A stretch of DNA of 64,000 nt from Chrysoperla carnea. Taxonomy: Eukaryota; Arthropoda; Insecta; Neuroptera; Chrysopidae. A program made the position numbers and the translations under genes. A model generated the notes under the pieces. The model was not told where the DNA came from and ran no database searches. It was given only the letters and a program-made list of their open reading frames with translations. The stretch is taken from assembly GCF_905475395.1 (NCBI RefSeq), contig NC_058340.1, positions 61,172,181 to 61,236,180 on the forward strand, in the 5' to 3' direction. Below are positions 13,277 to 27,600 of the stretch, one piece after another. The first letter of the stretch is position 1, and the number at the start of each line of letters is the position of its first letter.

Positions 13277-13429
13277 ATTTTGATAAGAATATTTCTGTTG
13301 ACACGAAAATTGACATTCAGTTTGTCGAAAAAACTGTTTTAATTCGAAATCATCACTCACATAATCACCATTTATAACAGTATTTAAAATTAAAACTAAC
13401 ACAATAATCATAGAATATTTAAAACACAT
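13277..13429 (-). CDS. Candidate first coding exon of a small secreted protein
   Basis: On the minus strand an ATG at 13429 opens a 51-codon frame that ends exactly at a consensus donor (AAT then GTAAGT), phase 0. The encoded start is MCFKYSMIIVLVLILNTVIN, a short n-region plus hydrophobic core typical of a signal peptide. About 30 polar residues follow, with two cysteines spaced C-x3-C (ECQFSC). The following exon was not found below 13277, so the gene model is incomplete and the family is unknown. The signal peptide plus a clean donor is better than chance, but nothing confirms expression. Confidence 0.4.
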
Positions 13430-13560
13430 TTTCAATTTATTTTTTTACAAATTAAATAAACAATTTTTATCATTAATTTAAAAACAACATCACACTATCA
13501 ACAATTAATAAATTCTTAATAACAAACACCACATATTGTTGTTAACTTGATGATTGTTGC

Positions 13561-13600
13561 TATAAAAGAGTGTGAACAAAACACACAGTTGTTCAGTTAC
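13561..13600 (+). promoter_or_regulatory. TATA box and Inr-like pair
   Basis: TATAAAAG at 13561 is followed about 32-34 bp later by TCAGTT (13593), the arthropod initiator consensus. It points rightward, away from the candidate exon at 13277-13429. No coding exon is recognisable downstream on the plus strand, so it may serve a noncoding leader or be fortuitous. Confidence 0.3.
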
Positions 13601-14489
13601 ACAGTGTAGACACTTGAATGTTAAATGTTAAATAAAAATTAAAAAAATACACGTGAATTAAATTTAATATTGATAACGCACAATTATTATTGTGTTAGGT
13701 CGAGAGTACAAGAATGACTAAATCAATATTTGACTGTGAAAATATTCAATATCAATAATAAATGTCTACCTCTAGACATGTTTATGATAAAACCATTTTT
13801 AATAAAAATAAAATGGGTATTATTGGAATTATTAAAATATTATTTATTTGTACCCACTAGACTGAGTGGACCACACTCTCACACCATTACTAAGTAAGTG
13901 TTTGAAAGATAAGATAAAAAGAATTTATTGCCAGATTATAATATTACAATTAAGTATTACAAATATTCGTAGATGTTCCAATGTTCTATTACCATCTCTT
14001 ATTGCTATCTTTGGTATATTCCAAGTTTTGTTTTACGTATTAATTTTAACAATTTTTATGTTTTTTTTTACAATGTATTCTTAAGGATAGATTTAAGTAA
14101 GTGTTGTTGTTAACAATAAATAAGTAGTTGTTGTTGATAGTAACAATTAAGTATAGTATCTAAGTAAGTAGTACCTTATTAAATAACTCAAGTTAGACAG
14201 AAGACTATGCGTACTTTTCAGGTGCAAATGTACAAGGTTGCCAACAATTAATTTATTATTATGATTACGTAAATAAATTATATTTTTGTGTATAAATTTT
14301 TTAAACACAATAATCTAATATAGATGATCATCGGGTTTGATTATACACAAATTTAGGAGCGATTTTTTCTCGCTTAATAATAATAATAAGACAAAAGAAG
14401 GGTATCGCAAATGGGTACCTAGCACCTAGACCAAGATTCCTCTGTGACCTACTTGAGAACGACCTGCCACCAAGACGAGGCGTCTTCGG

Positions 14490-15085
14490 GTAGGATGCGC
14501 TATTAGAATCAGATGAAGCTAAGAGATTCTGTCGAGCCCAGACACCACACAGACAGCCCACATCTTCTCCGTCGGGTTCTCCCAGGATAGATGGATCCAA
14601 GGTTTCGGACCCGAACTTTCAGAATCTAACGCCCTGCAGATTTCTACAGGTGTAAATAACATGTATGGAAGTTTCGTCATCCTCCATATAGGCGCTACAA
14701 GTGGGATCATTAGAGATCCCCATATTGTGAAGGTAATAGTTCAATCGACAGTGACCTGTCAATAGTCCCCCCACCCTTCTCAACTGTGCTCTAGTAAGTT
14801 TCAGTTGAGCACAGTCGAATGGCCTGGCTGTAGTTATACACAGTTTGGCCTGTCGCATGCCCAGCGAAATTTCCCAGTAAGCAAGATGGGCTTGTCGTAG
14901 TCATTCTTTGATTCGGCAAATTACAGAGCATCTTGCTATGGGAATGACAGGCTCAGGTGAAAGGGGCGTTTGAGACGACTCCTCTCGTGCCAACGAGTCT
15001 GCTGGTTCATTTCATTTAACGCCAGAGTGACCTGGAACCCAGATCAGCCTGACTGTGTTGTTCAGTGCCAGGTGATTCAGCTCCT
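14490..15085 (-). pseudogene. Non-LTR retrotransposon remnant: RNase H end and CCHC-like tail
   Basis: On the minus strand the order is an RNase H segment (LIWVPGHSGV then NEPADSLAR), a linker (AHLAYWEISL), LTGHCRLNYYLHNMG, and a cysteine/histidine knuckle (C-x..-H-x4-C in SIHVIYTC). This is the C-terminal order of jockey/R1-type ORF2 proteins. There are at least three in-frame stops: one replaces the glycine codon of the GNE motif, one lies before the linker, and one follows the knuckle. It is a dead copy. Upstream reverse transcriptase was not found. Confidence 0.85.
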
Positions 15086-15089
15086 CCTC

Positions 15090-18000
15090 CAAAAAAGAAT
15101 TGAATTATTCAAATTTCACCCTAAGTCAAACACAGTAAGTGTCGGTAAAAATTTGACTATATACAAAAATGACCCGAATCTTGCTTGGATACAATCAAGA
15201 ATGGAAAAATTTTGGTTTTTTTTAAAATAATTTTAGAATCTTTCTTTCCTACAAAACGAAAAAAACAAATTTTATAGTTTTCTCAAATTTTCAGCGCAAA
15301 ATTGCTGCAAATTTATTGATTACGAAAATTTTTTTAATGAATTTTTTATGTACATTTTGAAGTTTTTGACAGGGTTTACTACTGAAAAACTTGTTAGGAT
15401 ATTAATAGTATCGAAAAATGATAGCTGTATACAAATAACAAATTTCAAAAAAGTCTGAAAAAATTGAAATGTAAGAAACAAAATTTTTATATTTTATGCC
15501 AAAAGAAACTGAATTTGATATAAAAATAAGAATTTATATTTAAATAAAATTAAATTGACTTTTATTTTTTTTATTTTTCGATATCTTTATATCGTGACAA
15601 GTTATTCAGCTTCGAGACCCAATATTTAAACTACAATATTGGTTTCCTATCAAAAGGCGTTTAGTAAGTGAAAGCGTATACGCCTTTTAAAGTTGTGGGA
15701 TGCTCATACCATAGATTATCGAAATATTTAAATGTAATAAATTTGATTTTGAAAAATTGTGACAAATATTTTATTGTATTTTTTTGTAAAAACGATTATA
15801 ATAACAAAATTAAACTAAAATTTGTATCCACATAAATAACTGTTAATAAACCCACGTTAAAAGACAAAAGTACACTTTTCCAAAAAAGGTAAATAGCTAT
15901 ATATTCCTGCATCAGATAGAGAATGCAAGAAGAAGAGAGTGTGGTGTTTTTGGATCTGATAAAATAAATACTTACAAGATATATTTTTGCATATAATATT
16001 GTTACAGACAGACAATCTTTATATTTTTACATTATAGATGATAATAAAAAATTGCTGGCAAACAAAATAGAACCTAATTTAAAAAAATTATAAAAGGATA
16101 TGGTTGGCGTAATTTCAAAACGTGATTGTTCACAAGGAAATTGAAAAAATTATTTTTTGAGTAATTGGAACTGTGTTCCTTATTGCACTTTATTGTTTTG
16201 ATTTGTTTGCTAATTGGGAGGTAAGACCAAAAATGTGCATAAAAAAAATCGACACAAAAACCTACCATTTTCTTCTTGGTCACCTAGGATACTTAAACTT
16301 TTTCAATCGATTCCGCTTGCCATGAATTTTGAGAAAATGCAAAAATGTTTTTATAATTTGTCAATTTGTATTTTTTGTCAAAATTTTATGTTTTATCATT
16401 TAAAAAGATTGAGTTGAGAAAGTTATAAGAAGTTAAAGATAACAGAGATAATTTAAAGTAAGTACAATAAAATTGTCATAACAAATATTCTGATCAAACC
16501 AAATGTAGGTAATGTTCGCACATATTTGGTTGACTACTAAAACTGAAGTATGTCTTTTTAAACTAATACTACAATTATTTCATACAGTAAAAACTAAAAG
16601 TAGTTATAAAATAAAATTCTGAAAATAATCCAACAAGTATTTGATTTCGAAAACTAATACCTTTCAGAAAAATATCGTATAAATAAAAAAAATAAGCGCT
16701 ATGTTTATAATGTACCAAGGTACGAAAGGAATATAGTTTCTTACCGGGTGCTCATGACACCTATCGTTCTTTTTTTTAGGTAGGTTCAATTTTTTCATTT
16801 TGTACTTTTAGTGATTTTAAGAGCTTTCGATATAGTTTTAAGATGTTTGTTTTTAAATGTTAATCCTTTGTACGATTTAATGCCATTAAAAGTCTATACT
16901 CTTTCAAACTATTCCGTTCCCAAATTTTGTATCCCCTTACCCATATTTATGAATGTTATATTTAATATTTAAGCAAGACTAACCTGGAAGTACTAAAGTT
17001 GTTAAAAATTTTCAATTAAAAATAATTTTAGGCCCTAAATTGTTTTATTCCTTCTCCTTTTTTATAAGGATGCAATTTTTTCTAAAGAAATGGAATCTGT
17101 GTAATTTTTTCTTGCATCATACTCAACCTCGACTAGTACCTGTTTTAATATTAAAATTTTTGTAAAATAAATTGTTATTTTTTTGTTTTAAAATTTTTTA
17201 TAAAATTTTTTTTATAAAGCATAGCCTCGTCGTTGATCGTTCAAACTTTGTTTATGATAATTTTGTAGATAATATAATTTTAACCATATCATAAATACAA
17301 TACTTTTATTATCTTTTTATTAACATATTATTTTATTTAATGTTAAAAAGGCTTGAAAAGACGTTTTATGCAGATTGATATTTTCAGTCAAATTTGTTTG
17401 CATTTTGTTTTTTCAGGCACTTTCAATTCAGGCAATTCTGAATCATATTAGTTTAAAAATGGCCTAATTTCATGGTGATCGGATCTAATGACTGCGATAT
17501 AGTGCGAGGATATGGAAATCTTCATTTTGATAACATTCTCAAGTTTTCTACACATTTTTGTCTCAAAAATATATTCAAAATTATAAAATATAGGAAATTG
17601 CAAATGTGGCAGAGTTGGCGTTTGAGATCCTTATTTTATGACATTCTATAGCCCGTGATGCATTCACACTTAAGCAGGAGACGGACTTAATTAACAAAAG
17701 CTAAAATGTTTTTGTTTGTGGAAGCTTTTTTTTGATAACGGCCGCCTGGACTCCTTAAACGGTAAATGGAGCGCTGATTCTAGCCAAAAATGCAGTTTGT
17801 TCGATTCGGCTTATTGCCAATGCAAAAAATTTTGTTTTAATGATTTTTTCGTTCACGATTATTCATGAATAAAAGGTGACACCGATCTTAGATTTGCGCC
17901 AATCATAATAATATCATGATGTATTGAAAAGACTGGTAAAAGCAGGTGAAGAACTTTGGGAGTGTTTTGGGAATGGGAATAGAAAAAAAATAAATCTTGA

Positions 18001-18127
18001 AATTTTTCTATTAATATTAAGAAACTAGAAATTTTGCTAATTAGTAAAGTTGTGTAGAAAATGAAAGTGAAACGGTTGAAAAATTTCGTTAAAAATATTT
18101 TTCCGAAAAATTTTCCAATCAAACGTT
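15090..18127. other. Intergenic, no gene seen
   Basis: AT-rich sequence. Short frames at 16074-16417 lack domains and codon structure. A slightly GC-richer patch at 17640-17830 may be part of an old element but matches nothing I recognise. Confidence 0.5.
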
Positions 18128-18692
18128 TTAAGGTTGTACGAGGGCAATTTTGGATAAAAGGCTTGATTTTTTTTTATATGAAGGTGAACTTAATCTAAAT
18201 CAATTCGGAAAATATTAGAAGGGGTTGCCCGATTATTTAAATAAAGAAATGACTTCAAAATTAGGCCTATTTAACATTGGTCTTATGGGAAAACGGTAGA
18301 TGAATGATATATTCTCATAGATTTTTCCAAAACTTGTCGGTGGAAATTAAAAAAAACTATTTAAATTAAAGTTAAAATCTTAATAAATTAAGGATGTATA
18401 AGCACGGTAGTGAGGACAAAAATTAAAAAAAGATATATTTTCAATTTTGATATGAATTATAACTTGACAATATAAGACGAAAAGTAAGAATAAAATTTTG
18501 CGATTACTGGAGTAATTTTCAAAACATCGAAAATTGAAAAGTTTGTTTAATTTATTTAGCTTTTAATATTTCGAAAACCAAGGCAGAAATCGAAAAATTG
18601 TATTCTTATTTTTCGTCTAGATTCATGAAGTTATAACAAAATGCATCATCAAAGTTCAACCCTAATTTGCCTTGGCGCTCGTAATACCTTAA
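18128..18692 (+). mobile_element. MITE family M1, copy 1
   Basis: A 565-bp element with terminal inverted repeats TTAAGGTTGTACGAG (left) and TTAAGGTATTACGAGCGCC (reverse complement of the right end). The body is non-coding. A second copy of about 630 bp lies inverted at 24615-25244, and a partial third copy lies at about 38110-38272. I could not identify a convincing target duplication, so the superfamily is open. Confidence 0.75.
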
Positions 18693-18699
18693 GTGTCAA

Positions 18700-20215
18700 A
18701 AAAAATATATTTAGTGAGTCCTTTATATGACCATGGTAGACTCTTTTAAAAGGTCAACTTTAAAATTTCTAATGAAAATCACTATTTTTACTATTGATTC
18801 TTATAAGATATCAGAAGAGAAAAGACCCGTTAGTTTTGAGACAGTCAATATACTTATGTAATTAATTATACAAATTATGTAAGTAAACTAATATATGCCT
18901 GATTAATACGTGTAGTATACAATGATTGACTTCTGTTTTATACAATGATTGATTATATACACGTGTGTCAACATTTAAGAGATTAAATTTGCTATTATGT
19001 AAACGTATTCATTCTTTTCACAATTTCTAGTTATATTTTCTCCGAAAATATAGACTTATGCATTATATCGAAGGTCAATGGGAAGAGTGGCGGGTGTATT
19101 ATAAATCCGTTTTATCACTCCTAGAACACAATGAAAGCTAGAGCAGGGATGGCGAACCAGTGGCACGCAACACAATATTTATACCCATTACAAAGTTAAG
19201 TTTGCTTATGCATGGCCGAATAGTCAATTTCGTTGACACAATCGTATTTTAAAGTTGTACCCTGATGTGACTGCATTTGAAAAACTTAATTTGTCCCAAT
19301 TCTTAGTTATAAATTGAAGAATTTGAAATGCATTGATTTCTAGTTCAATATGGATTCAGAGATGAAAATAATACAGGTTATACAGAAGATAGTTACTCTT
19401 GTCCATAATGCACTAAATTACAGGAGTTATTTTTTAATTTAAATAGATTCAGTATCACGTATTGAATGTAAATGCACAAAATCTTTACAAAAATAGGCAG
19501 GGGAAGTGCTTCCATTTTGGTCGTACACTTTAGACCAAAAATGATTGTAGATAATTAAATTACCTACCTTTTTTGTACAGCAATTTTTTTTTGTATCACT
19601 AGCCGTTTATGACTTATACGACTATGACGATTTATTTTTTGATTATTTGACCGATATCTCTTCTAATATCTATTTGTTTAATTGGTAGAAGTGGTACTTT
19701 CATACGAACAACTCGTGCTTTTGTGTCAACTTCACCACTCAACCCCGTATGGTTGTTGTATCACATTCGTGGCACCATTCGCCATATATGATCACGCGCT
19801 GAGGTTGAGACAATCTCTATCGGTTGGTATTAAGAATTTTTTTTTGCAGTATTGCAATAATTTAAGAAATACTTACCTCTGAAGATAATTTAATACCTAC
19901 CTCTTTTTCAGAGTTATTTTGTAAGTGTTGGAATTATTAAAATGAAACGTTGACACAAACCAAATGAATCGATCTGCTGATATGTACTACTTCATTGATA
20001 GAAATTAATTTACTCGGTTGAATTAAATATTTTTATGAATGAAAGTTTAATTTATTTATGCATGAACATTCTTCTTATCAATAACAATGACAAAAAATAT
20101 ATATAGTTTCAAAAGTTCAAATAGTTGACCTTCTAATAAATTAGTAAAACATTGTATGATTTCATAACCCCGTTTGATAACAATTTATATGTAAAAAATA
20201 CTGTCTGAAGTCATA
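18700..20215. other. Intergenic downstream of the odorant receptor
   Basis: No exons recognised. CAGGGATGGCGAACCAGTGGCACGC near 19144 resembles a hAT-type terminus, but no partner end with a target duplication was identified. Confidence 0.45.
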
Positions 20216-20219
20216 TTAT

Positions 20220-20600
20220 GTCACGAGCACGTTATACGTACAAGTAAAATTTACAAAATTGAAAAAACCCCTGACAAATTTTTCAAGTACGGAACCCTAA
20301 ACTCGCAGTTGAAACATACCTAACAACACTCTCCATTAAATTACCTTTTTCTTTAAAACCTTTTCCAAACTGAGCCGATTTTGAAGAGAATCGCCAATTT
20401 TTTTGTTTTTTCGTGTACGGTCCCTAAACTTTCACTTGAAACATAGCTAAGAGCACTCCCCATTAAATTACCTTTCCAACGAAACAAAAAATCCAGAATC
20501 GGTTCTTCCGTTTAGGCGCTACGATTCTACAGACAGACAGACATCCCCACATAGCAGTCAAACTTATATCACCAGTTTTTGTAGTTCGGGGGGTTGAAAA
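20220..20600 (-). repeat. Interspersed repeat family R3, copy 1
   Basis: On the minus strand this has CTGTCTGTCTGT, then a GTAGCG segment, then AACCGATT-like and GGTAATTTAATGGGGAGTG blocks. The same order occurs on the plus strand at about 54820-55090. Within this copy the CCATTAAATTACC module occurs twice, an internal duplication. No coding capacity. Confidence 0.65.
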
Positions 20601-21635
20601 TGTTTTCTTTATACTTGATTACAATCTTTAAGTATTTTAAAATCATTGAAATAAAACAAATGCGAAGTAAAATTTACTTAAAATATTCGATATCGAAAAA
20701 ATGAAAATAACCAAAAAATTTTTTTTTAATCTGTCAATGAATCATCCTTTTATACGTCTCTTGAGAAAAATTCATATCGATTCTCTTTCATTTCGGTTTA
20801 TGAGAAATCAACTATCAAAGTCAGTGTTTTCACCAAAAATAGTTTTTCATCTTTATGCACAGTTCTTAATTTTTGTATGATTTTAAAGCTTAAAAGTTGA
20901 AGAATATTGATAAAAGTATTTTATGTAAATGAGAAGATTTTACTAGCATAATTTTTCATTATTTGAAAAGTATGAACGTCTAGACAATCTAAAAAGTTTT
21001 CTAAACATTCTAATTCACTGCCTTTTGCACTGTGATAGTTACATCAATGATACAAGTTATTTGAATCATGCATGTATACTCTTTATAACCTTCATGCATG
21101 TATATATGATATAAAAAGTTTTATAAATTACATAAATTTTCTTTTATAAAATTTTTATTAAAAACTATTTCATGTTTTGAAATAGTTATAACAAAATTTT
21201 TATTATATAGGCTTGTCCATCAGTTGGTGTTATTTCCACATTGGAAAAAACCAAACAATCATGGAAAATATTGAAAATTTACTTTCAAATTAATTAAATG
21301 AAAACTAATTAATTAATTGACACTAATATATAAATATCAATAAAATAAATTCGACTTGACTTTTAAATCGTACCATTAACGATTTAATCCACTAATTAAT
21401 CTATTTCCCTATACTAGACTAATAACACTATGCAATGCTCCAATGATTCCTTCTAGTACCCAAAATATTTAGTCTTCTGTTAAAAACTAGTCAGCGTTTG
21501 AAAAAAAAAAAGATTATTTTATGGCAAATCTGGTTATCTGGTAATTTAAACTATTTTGGGTAAGCTTTTAGCCTTCAACAGTATTTGAGGCACGAAATTA
21601 AATTAGGTACATATAAAGAAAATTCAACGTCTCAC

Positions 21636-24600
21636 TTATCCATACAATTGACGTAAAATCGTTAAATAAGTATATGATGCTTTTAAAATCTGAAAAAAAT
21701 TTCAATCTTATTTATTTCTTTATTAGTAAGAAGTCTGACAAATAAAAGTGATAAAAATAAGTTTATTTGGCAAGCGATTTTAGCTTCCTGTTGTAAAGAT
21801 TTTTTTATTTTAGGTCATTTGTGGTATTATTCCCCTTACATATGTAAACACTTGAAATTGATATTAAATCTGGATTCGGCTACCCAAAAAACGCCTGTAT
21901 ACAAATTTTCAGCACTTTTTATAAATTTTTAGAAAGTGTGCTCACGGGCTCATTTAAAAAAATAAATTATAATCGGAGTTGTGAATCAATTTTCCAGATC
22001 TCGGTTTTAGCCTTCCTGACTCGGGTAAACAACCTTTTCTCTTTCATGTCACATATAAGCTACGACGTCGTCAGTTTCAGCAATGTAAGAGTATTAAATA
22101 AAAGATAAACCTAATTATAATTTTAATAAAAACTTAGCTTTAAATTTTATGATAAATCAAATTAGCGTCGTTTTGTCTGTAATTGTTACCACATCATGCC
22201 TGTTAGACGAGGTTGTGGTGAAGCACCGCACTCCATTTGGTATGTATTTATGTCAAAATATATTAAATGATTTTTAAAAACAATTAAACCACTTTAAAAA
22301 ACAAGTTCGGATGTTTTGTTATTCAGTGATCAAATAAAGGTAGAAACACACGACTATACAATTTGTACGAGATGATAGCATCTTTAAATGGGTTTGTATA
22401 TTGAATAAAGTCAATATTGAATAAAGGTATTATAAACGCTACCCATAAGATTTATGTGGAGGTCATAGATGTTTCGAGGACACCTTTGATCAAGCTAAGA
22501 ATCTTGGTGGCATAGATTACGATTTTTGGCCTCCCTCCCTCCCAGCTGTATTTAAATTTGGTTCTTCCACAGAACTGTCATATTTTGGTAGAAAAAGAGC
22601 GCCAAAAGCTAAAGAATGATCGAAATTTAGCGCCCCAAAAACATACAAAACAATGAGTAATAGAGATTTAAAAAAAAATTAAATATACTTACTCCAATGT
22701 ATGTAGCCAATGACATTTCATTAAATGGTCCAGCTCGAAATATTAAAGGCCGTTGAGATCGCATCATTATCATAACTAATAACTGTCGTGATTTAGTGTC
22801 AAAAGTATACCATTTACAGTCCCAAATGCTGACACTTACTTTTAAACTCTAAAATTCGAGGAAAAAAAAATTAAAGTATTATCATAAACTGTGGACTGAA
22901 TTTAAACGATCCTCGCATCTACTTAAACACAATTAAACACACAAAATTTCATCAAAATCGGTTCATCCGTTTAGGAGGAGTTGAAATACAAACACACGCG
23001 ATGACGCGAGTTCTATGATTTTATTTCACCTAAAAAAGGCTGTTCAACGTACCAAAAGAAGTTTTCACTTCAAAAATGCAAAAAAATGTCGAGTACATAG
23101 ATGCGTATCTTAGACAGACATTAATTTGGACCTGGTCTTTCAAATTCAATGAAAATCTCATTCTGCTCTATAAGTGGAAAGAGATAGAAGATCACTTTAG
23201 ATCAGAAAGTTGTTCCATATCCAAGGAATAACATTTTGTGGCTGAAACAATTTTTGTGAAGACCGAATGACAGAAATTGAATGTCCGGAAAATGAAAAAT
23301 GTTTTTTTTGTTTTTTTTTTTTTCATTTAATTTTTGAAATAAAAAATAAATCGAGAATAATGATAAAACTATTTTTGAAAAATGCCTTATTTTCTTTCTT
23401 AATCTTAATTGGTTAACTTCTTCAATTATGTTTGTTCATTTTATCACATTAAATCTATACCAAAACAAAATGAACTACCAGTAATATAAATTAAAATAGC
23501 GTCACGTATTCCTCAATTGACCTCGTTTTTTTAAATGCAATAAATAAATTTCAAAAAAAAAAAAAAAAATTAATTAGTTTTTTGAAAAATTTTTCTGCTT
23601 GTTTGAAAGCAGTAAACAATATGTCTTCTTTTGTTATTTTGACCGTCTTTTTTATTATCTATACTAAAAACCAGAACCCCAAAGTTATTCTGGAATTACA
23701 CTAACTTTTCGATTAAATGAAGTCTAATTGTTTAAATTATTCTAATTCAAGGATTTTCCAACAAATTCCATTCGCCAAAAAATCCAGTTGAAATCTGACT
23801 TGAACTGCAAAAAATGGTTTTTCGTAACTCAGTAAATATTTCTAAGTGCAGAGACAGTTACAACTTAGAGAAAATTAGACGTGAATCAATATAAAGTTAT
23901 TTTTTTTCGATATATATCATATAGGTTTCGAAATATCGAAGCTTGATGATTTAGAGGAAAAATCCCTATTTAGAAGAAATACACTACTTATACAGGACAA
24001 AAATCACATTCAATGAGAATTTGGGGAACAAAAGTCATATTGAACGTATCATTGGGAAAAGAAGGTCTATTTATCATAATTTTCTTTGCAGAAAAATATT
24101 TGTCATGTTTTTAACTTATGAATATTAGTTTTCCAAATCAATCAATCCTAAGAAAATTATCTAAAACGCAAACTTTATAAGTCAAAGTCAAAAAATGTAG
24201 CACTGTAAGAAGTTTTAAAAATTCCTTTGCTTACAAAGTACAAACAAGAATGAAAATATGTACACGATTTAAAGATTATCCTAAGAAGAATTATCCTCGA
24301 TTTTAGGGGAACGCCGTTAATCTCTATTATCATCTCTGCTGAAACTCATTGCTGAAACAACAATGAGTGACTGTGTATTGTCCAAGAGTTAACTAGTAAT
24401 GACGATACATCTTCACAAAACATCTCATCATGAAATTGCACGAATTAAATCTTTATAAGGTTAACCGTTATATCTGCTGGGTCAGTTTTGTTTTCGTTTC
24501 CCTTACCTATATCTTATTAAAGTACTTCCAAAGAAGTTCAATACAAATTGTGTAGTCATACTTGTGATTTGTGCAATTCTAAATTGTTTTTTGTGCAGCT

Positions 24601-27600
24601 CTAAAAATTGGGGCTAAGGTAGTACGAGCGCCAAGGCAAGACAAGTTTAGACTTGTGTTTGAAATTATTTGTACCTTATTTTCAACTTTAATGATGGATT
24701 TTTATATAACTTCATGAAATAGATGTAGAAAATTAAAAATAAAAATTTTCCATATCTGCCAAGTTTTCGAAATATCGAAAGCTAAATAATTAAACTAAAT
24801 TTTCAATTTTCAATATTTTGGAAATTACTTCAAATATTGAAATTATAAAATTTAGTCTTACTTTTCGTCTTATATTGCCAAGTTATACCATAATTCTTCA
24901 TCAAAATTGAAAATACTTATTTTTTAAATTTCTGTCCCCACTACCGTGCTCATGCATCCTTAATTAGTCGGGCACAACGGTTTTTGTTTTTAGTTTTCAA
25001 TAATTTATTAAGGTTTTAACTTTAATTTAATTTTTTTTTTAATTTGCACCGACTAGTTATGGAGAAATCTATGAAAAAGTTGTACCATAAAACCAATGTT
25101 AAATAGGCCTTCTTTTTGAAGTCATTTATTTATTTTAATAATCGGGCAACCCCCATTAAAATTTTATAAATTGATTTAGATTTATTCCAACTTTATATAA
25201 AAAAACAAGTTTTTTATTTAAAATTGCCTTGGTGCTAGCATTAATAATTATAATAGAGCATAATAATTTTTTGGAGTTCTAGAAGCTTTAATGTATGTAA
25301 CTTTAAAAATATTGCTTACTTCAAGTATAACTTCATTCGCAAACCAATAAAACAAAAATAATTCGATTAGGGATGCAGTTAAATATTCGATATAGACAAA
25401 TAGCTTAAATGTGATACCATCCTGAAAATAGAATAATTTAAATAAAAATTAATTTGTTAATATTTAATTAATAATAACAAAAGATTTGATATTTACAATC
25501 ATTGTAGCTTGAAATCCAATTGCGCAAAGCATTACTGAACATACTAAAAATTCTAAAAACATCACTGGATTTATCCAATTTCGAAGATCTGAGACAAATC
25601 TAGAAATAATTGTAATCACTAAAAATGCATATAAATAAGTATATACCTATTAATTTTGTGTAAATTATAAGAATATAATTAGCGAAACAAATGAGAGTTG
25701 ACCTCGCTCGAAACTAATGTAAAAAAAAATTCTGCCAAATTGGGTAATAAAAAGACTAGGTATATGGAATTCTTTATGTCTTTCTGATCAAGGTTTCACG
25801 AGGATACAAGAAAATCTAAAAACACGTTCAAGTTACATCCCTGTGAAATCCAAAAAGCCTTTAAAAAAAGTTAGTATTCTAATGATATTAGTTCTTTTTA
25901 ACTTAAAAAATATTAAACTTCTAAAAGTAAAATTTGTAGATAATATCGATAATAAAATTGTACAGAAATTTGAATAGTTTTACCATCATAAAAAAAAAAA
26001 TACAAGAATTACCTAAGAAAAAAATTCTCAAATTATATAATTTCAATTTCTATAGCAGGGAAAATGAATAACTCACAAATATGGGTTCCCATTTTTTTCC
26101 TAGGCCTCAAATTTTGGCACCTGATTGAGTTATTTTCGGGTTAAAATGTTTCCAACTTTCCATCAAGAATATTCTTTAACCATAAAATTCTCAAAATAAT
26201 AACTTTTTTATTAAAAAACAAATAATTTTGGTCCAAAATATTTCCCTGTAAGAATCATTACACTTGTATACCTTAAAAATCGTTTGACATCTTCCCTATA
26301 GTATCCTCACAGTTCTTCCCTAAAGTATCCTCAACTTCCGTTTTTGAAATACAGGAGTGGAAACTTTTTAAAAAATTATCCCTTTATAATTTTCATTTCC
26401 AAAAAATTATTTTATATTTTAAAAATCCTGCATTATACATAATTACACGTATTCGTTACTAAAAACAGTTACTTTTTTATTTCTAGGCAATTTTATTACA
26501 GATATGATATACAAATTACATACTGACCAAAAATTAAATTTTAATATTATTTCTATAGCCTGTTTTATAATATTAAGCGATAAATTTTGGTGAGTTTATT
26601 TTTTGTTTTAAAGTGAGAGTTGAATCAAGGAATTTGATTAAGGTATAACGAAGATTGCACGTATCCAGGAAAAAAGGAGGCTAGAGAAATGTATAAGACA
26701 GTATGTAATGCCTATGCACAAATATGCAGAGAAGACATTCGAAATTGCATGATTATAGGAGATGAATAAACAAACAAAACAATTAAACAAACAATACTGT
26801 CACTTTCACATGAAATACTTTTTCCATAGTAAGAATTAAGAAATATTTTAATATGTTAATAATATAATTAAGTTGTTGTAATTGCAAGAAAGGTGCCTTA
26901 ATGATTTTACTTTTAATATTTATTTATCATGAAGGTAGGTAATAAACAGGTGTTTTCTAAGTAAAAATTTAAAGAAGTGTTTAGCGTTAACCGATTTAGA
27001 CGTACACTCGTGTTGTCGGATCCTAGAAGTGAAACATTTTTATGAGAATCGAAATTTAAGAGGCGACTGTATTTTTTAAATTTTTAATTTTGAATAATTT
27101 CAATGAGGGGTTTTTGCTTTTCAGAATTCAAAATTAACTTAAAAAATTAAAATTTCATAAGGTACCGTAAAATTATCGTGAAATTATCATTCAGGTATAA
27201 GTGTTCAAAATTACTATAAATTACTTCGAGCAAAAAGGTACTGCAGTGCCTTGCAACAACAAATAAAATTTTGGTCATAAATGTTTTCTCTATAGCATCT
27301 TTGTTGTTTGTCACGTCTCGTCTTAGGGCTAGATTTGGGTAGAGACTAGGCCTCAAAATCTCCAAAATCTGTCTTCTGCATTAAAAAGCCTTCAGAAATA
27401 AGTGAGTTATTTATAATTAAGACAAGAAATTTCGGAAAAATTTAAAGTTCTATAAATTTTTTTATAGATTTCAAAAGAGACGTATTTGAATTAAATGAAA
27501 TTGAAAAGTCCGATGCACAATGGATGAAAATGTCCTTGTTCGATCTGTATTAGATTGAGGCCTAAACCGATCTACTAGGACTAAACCTATCTTTGTCCAG

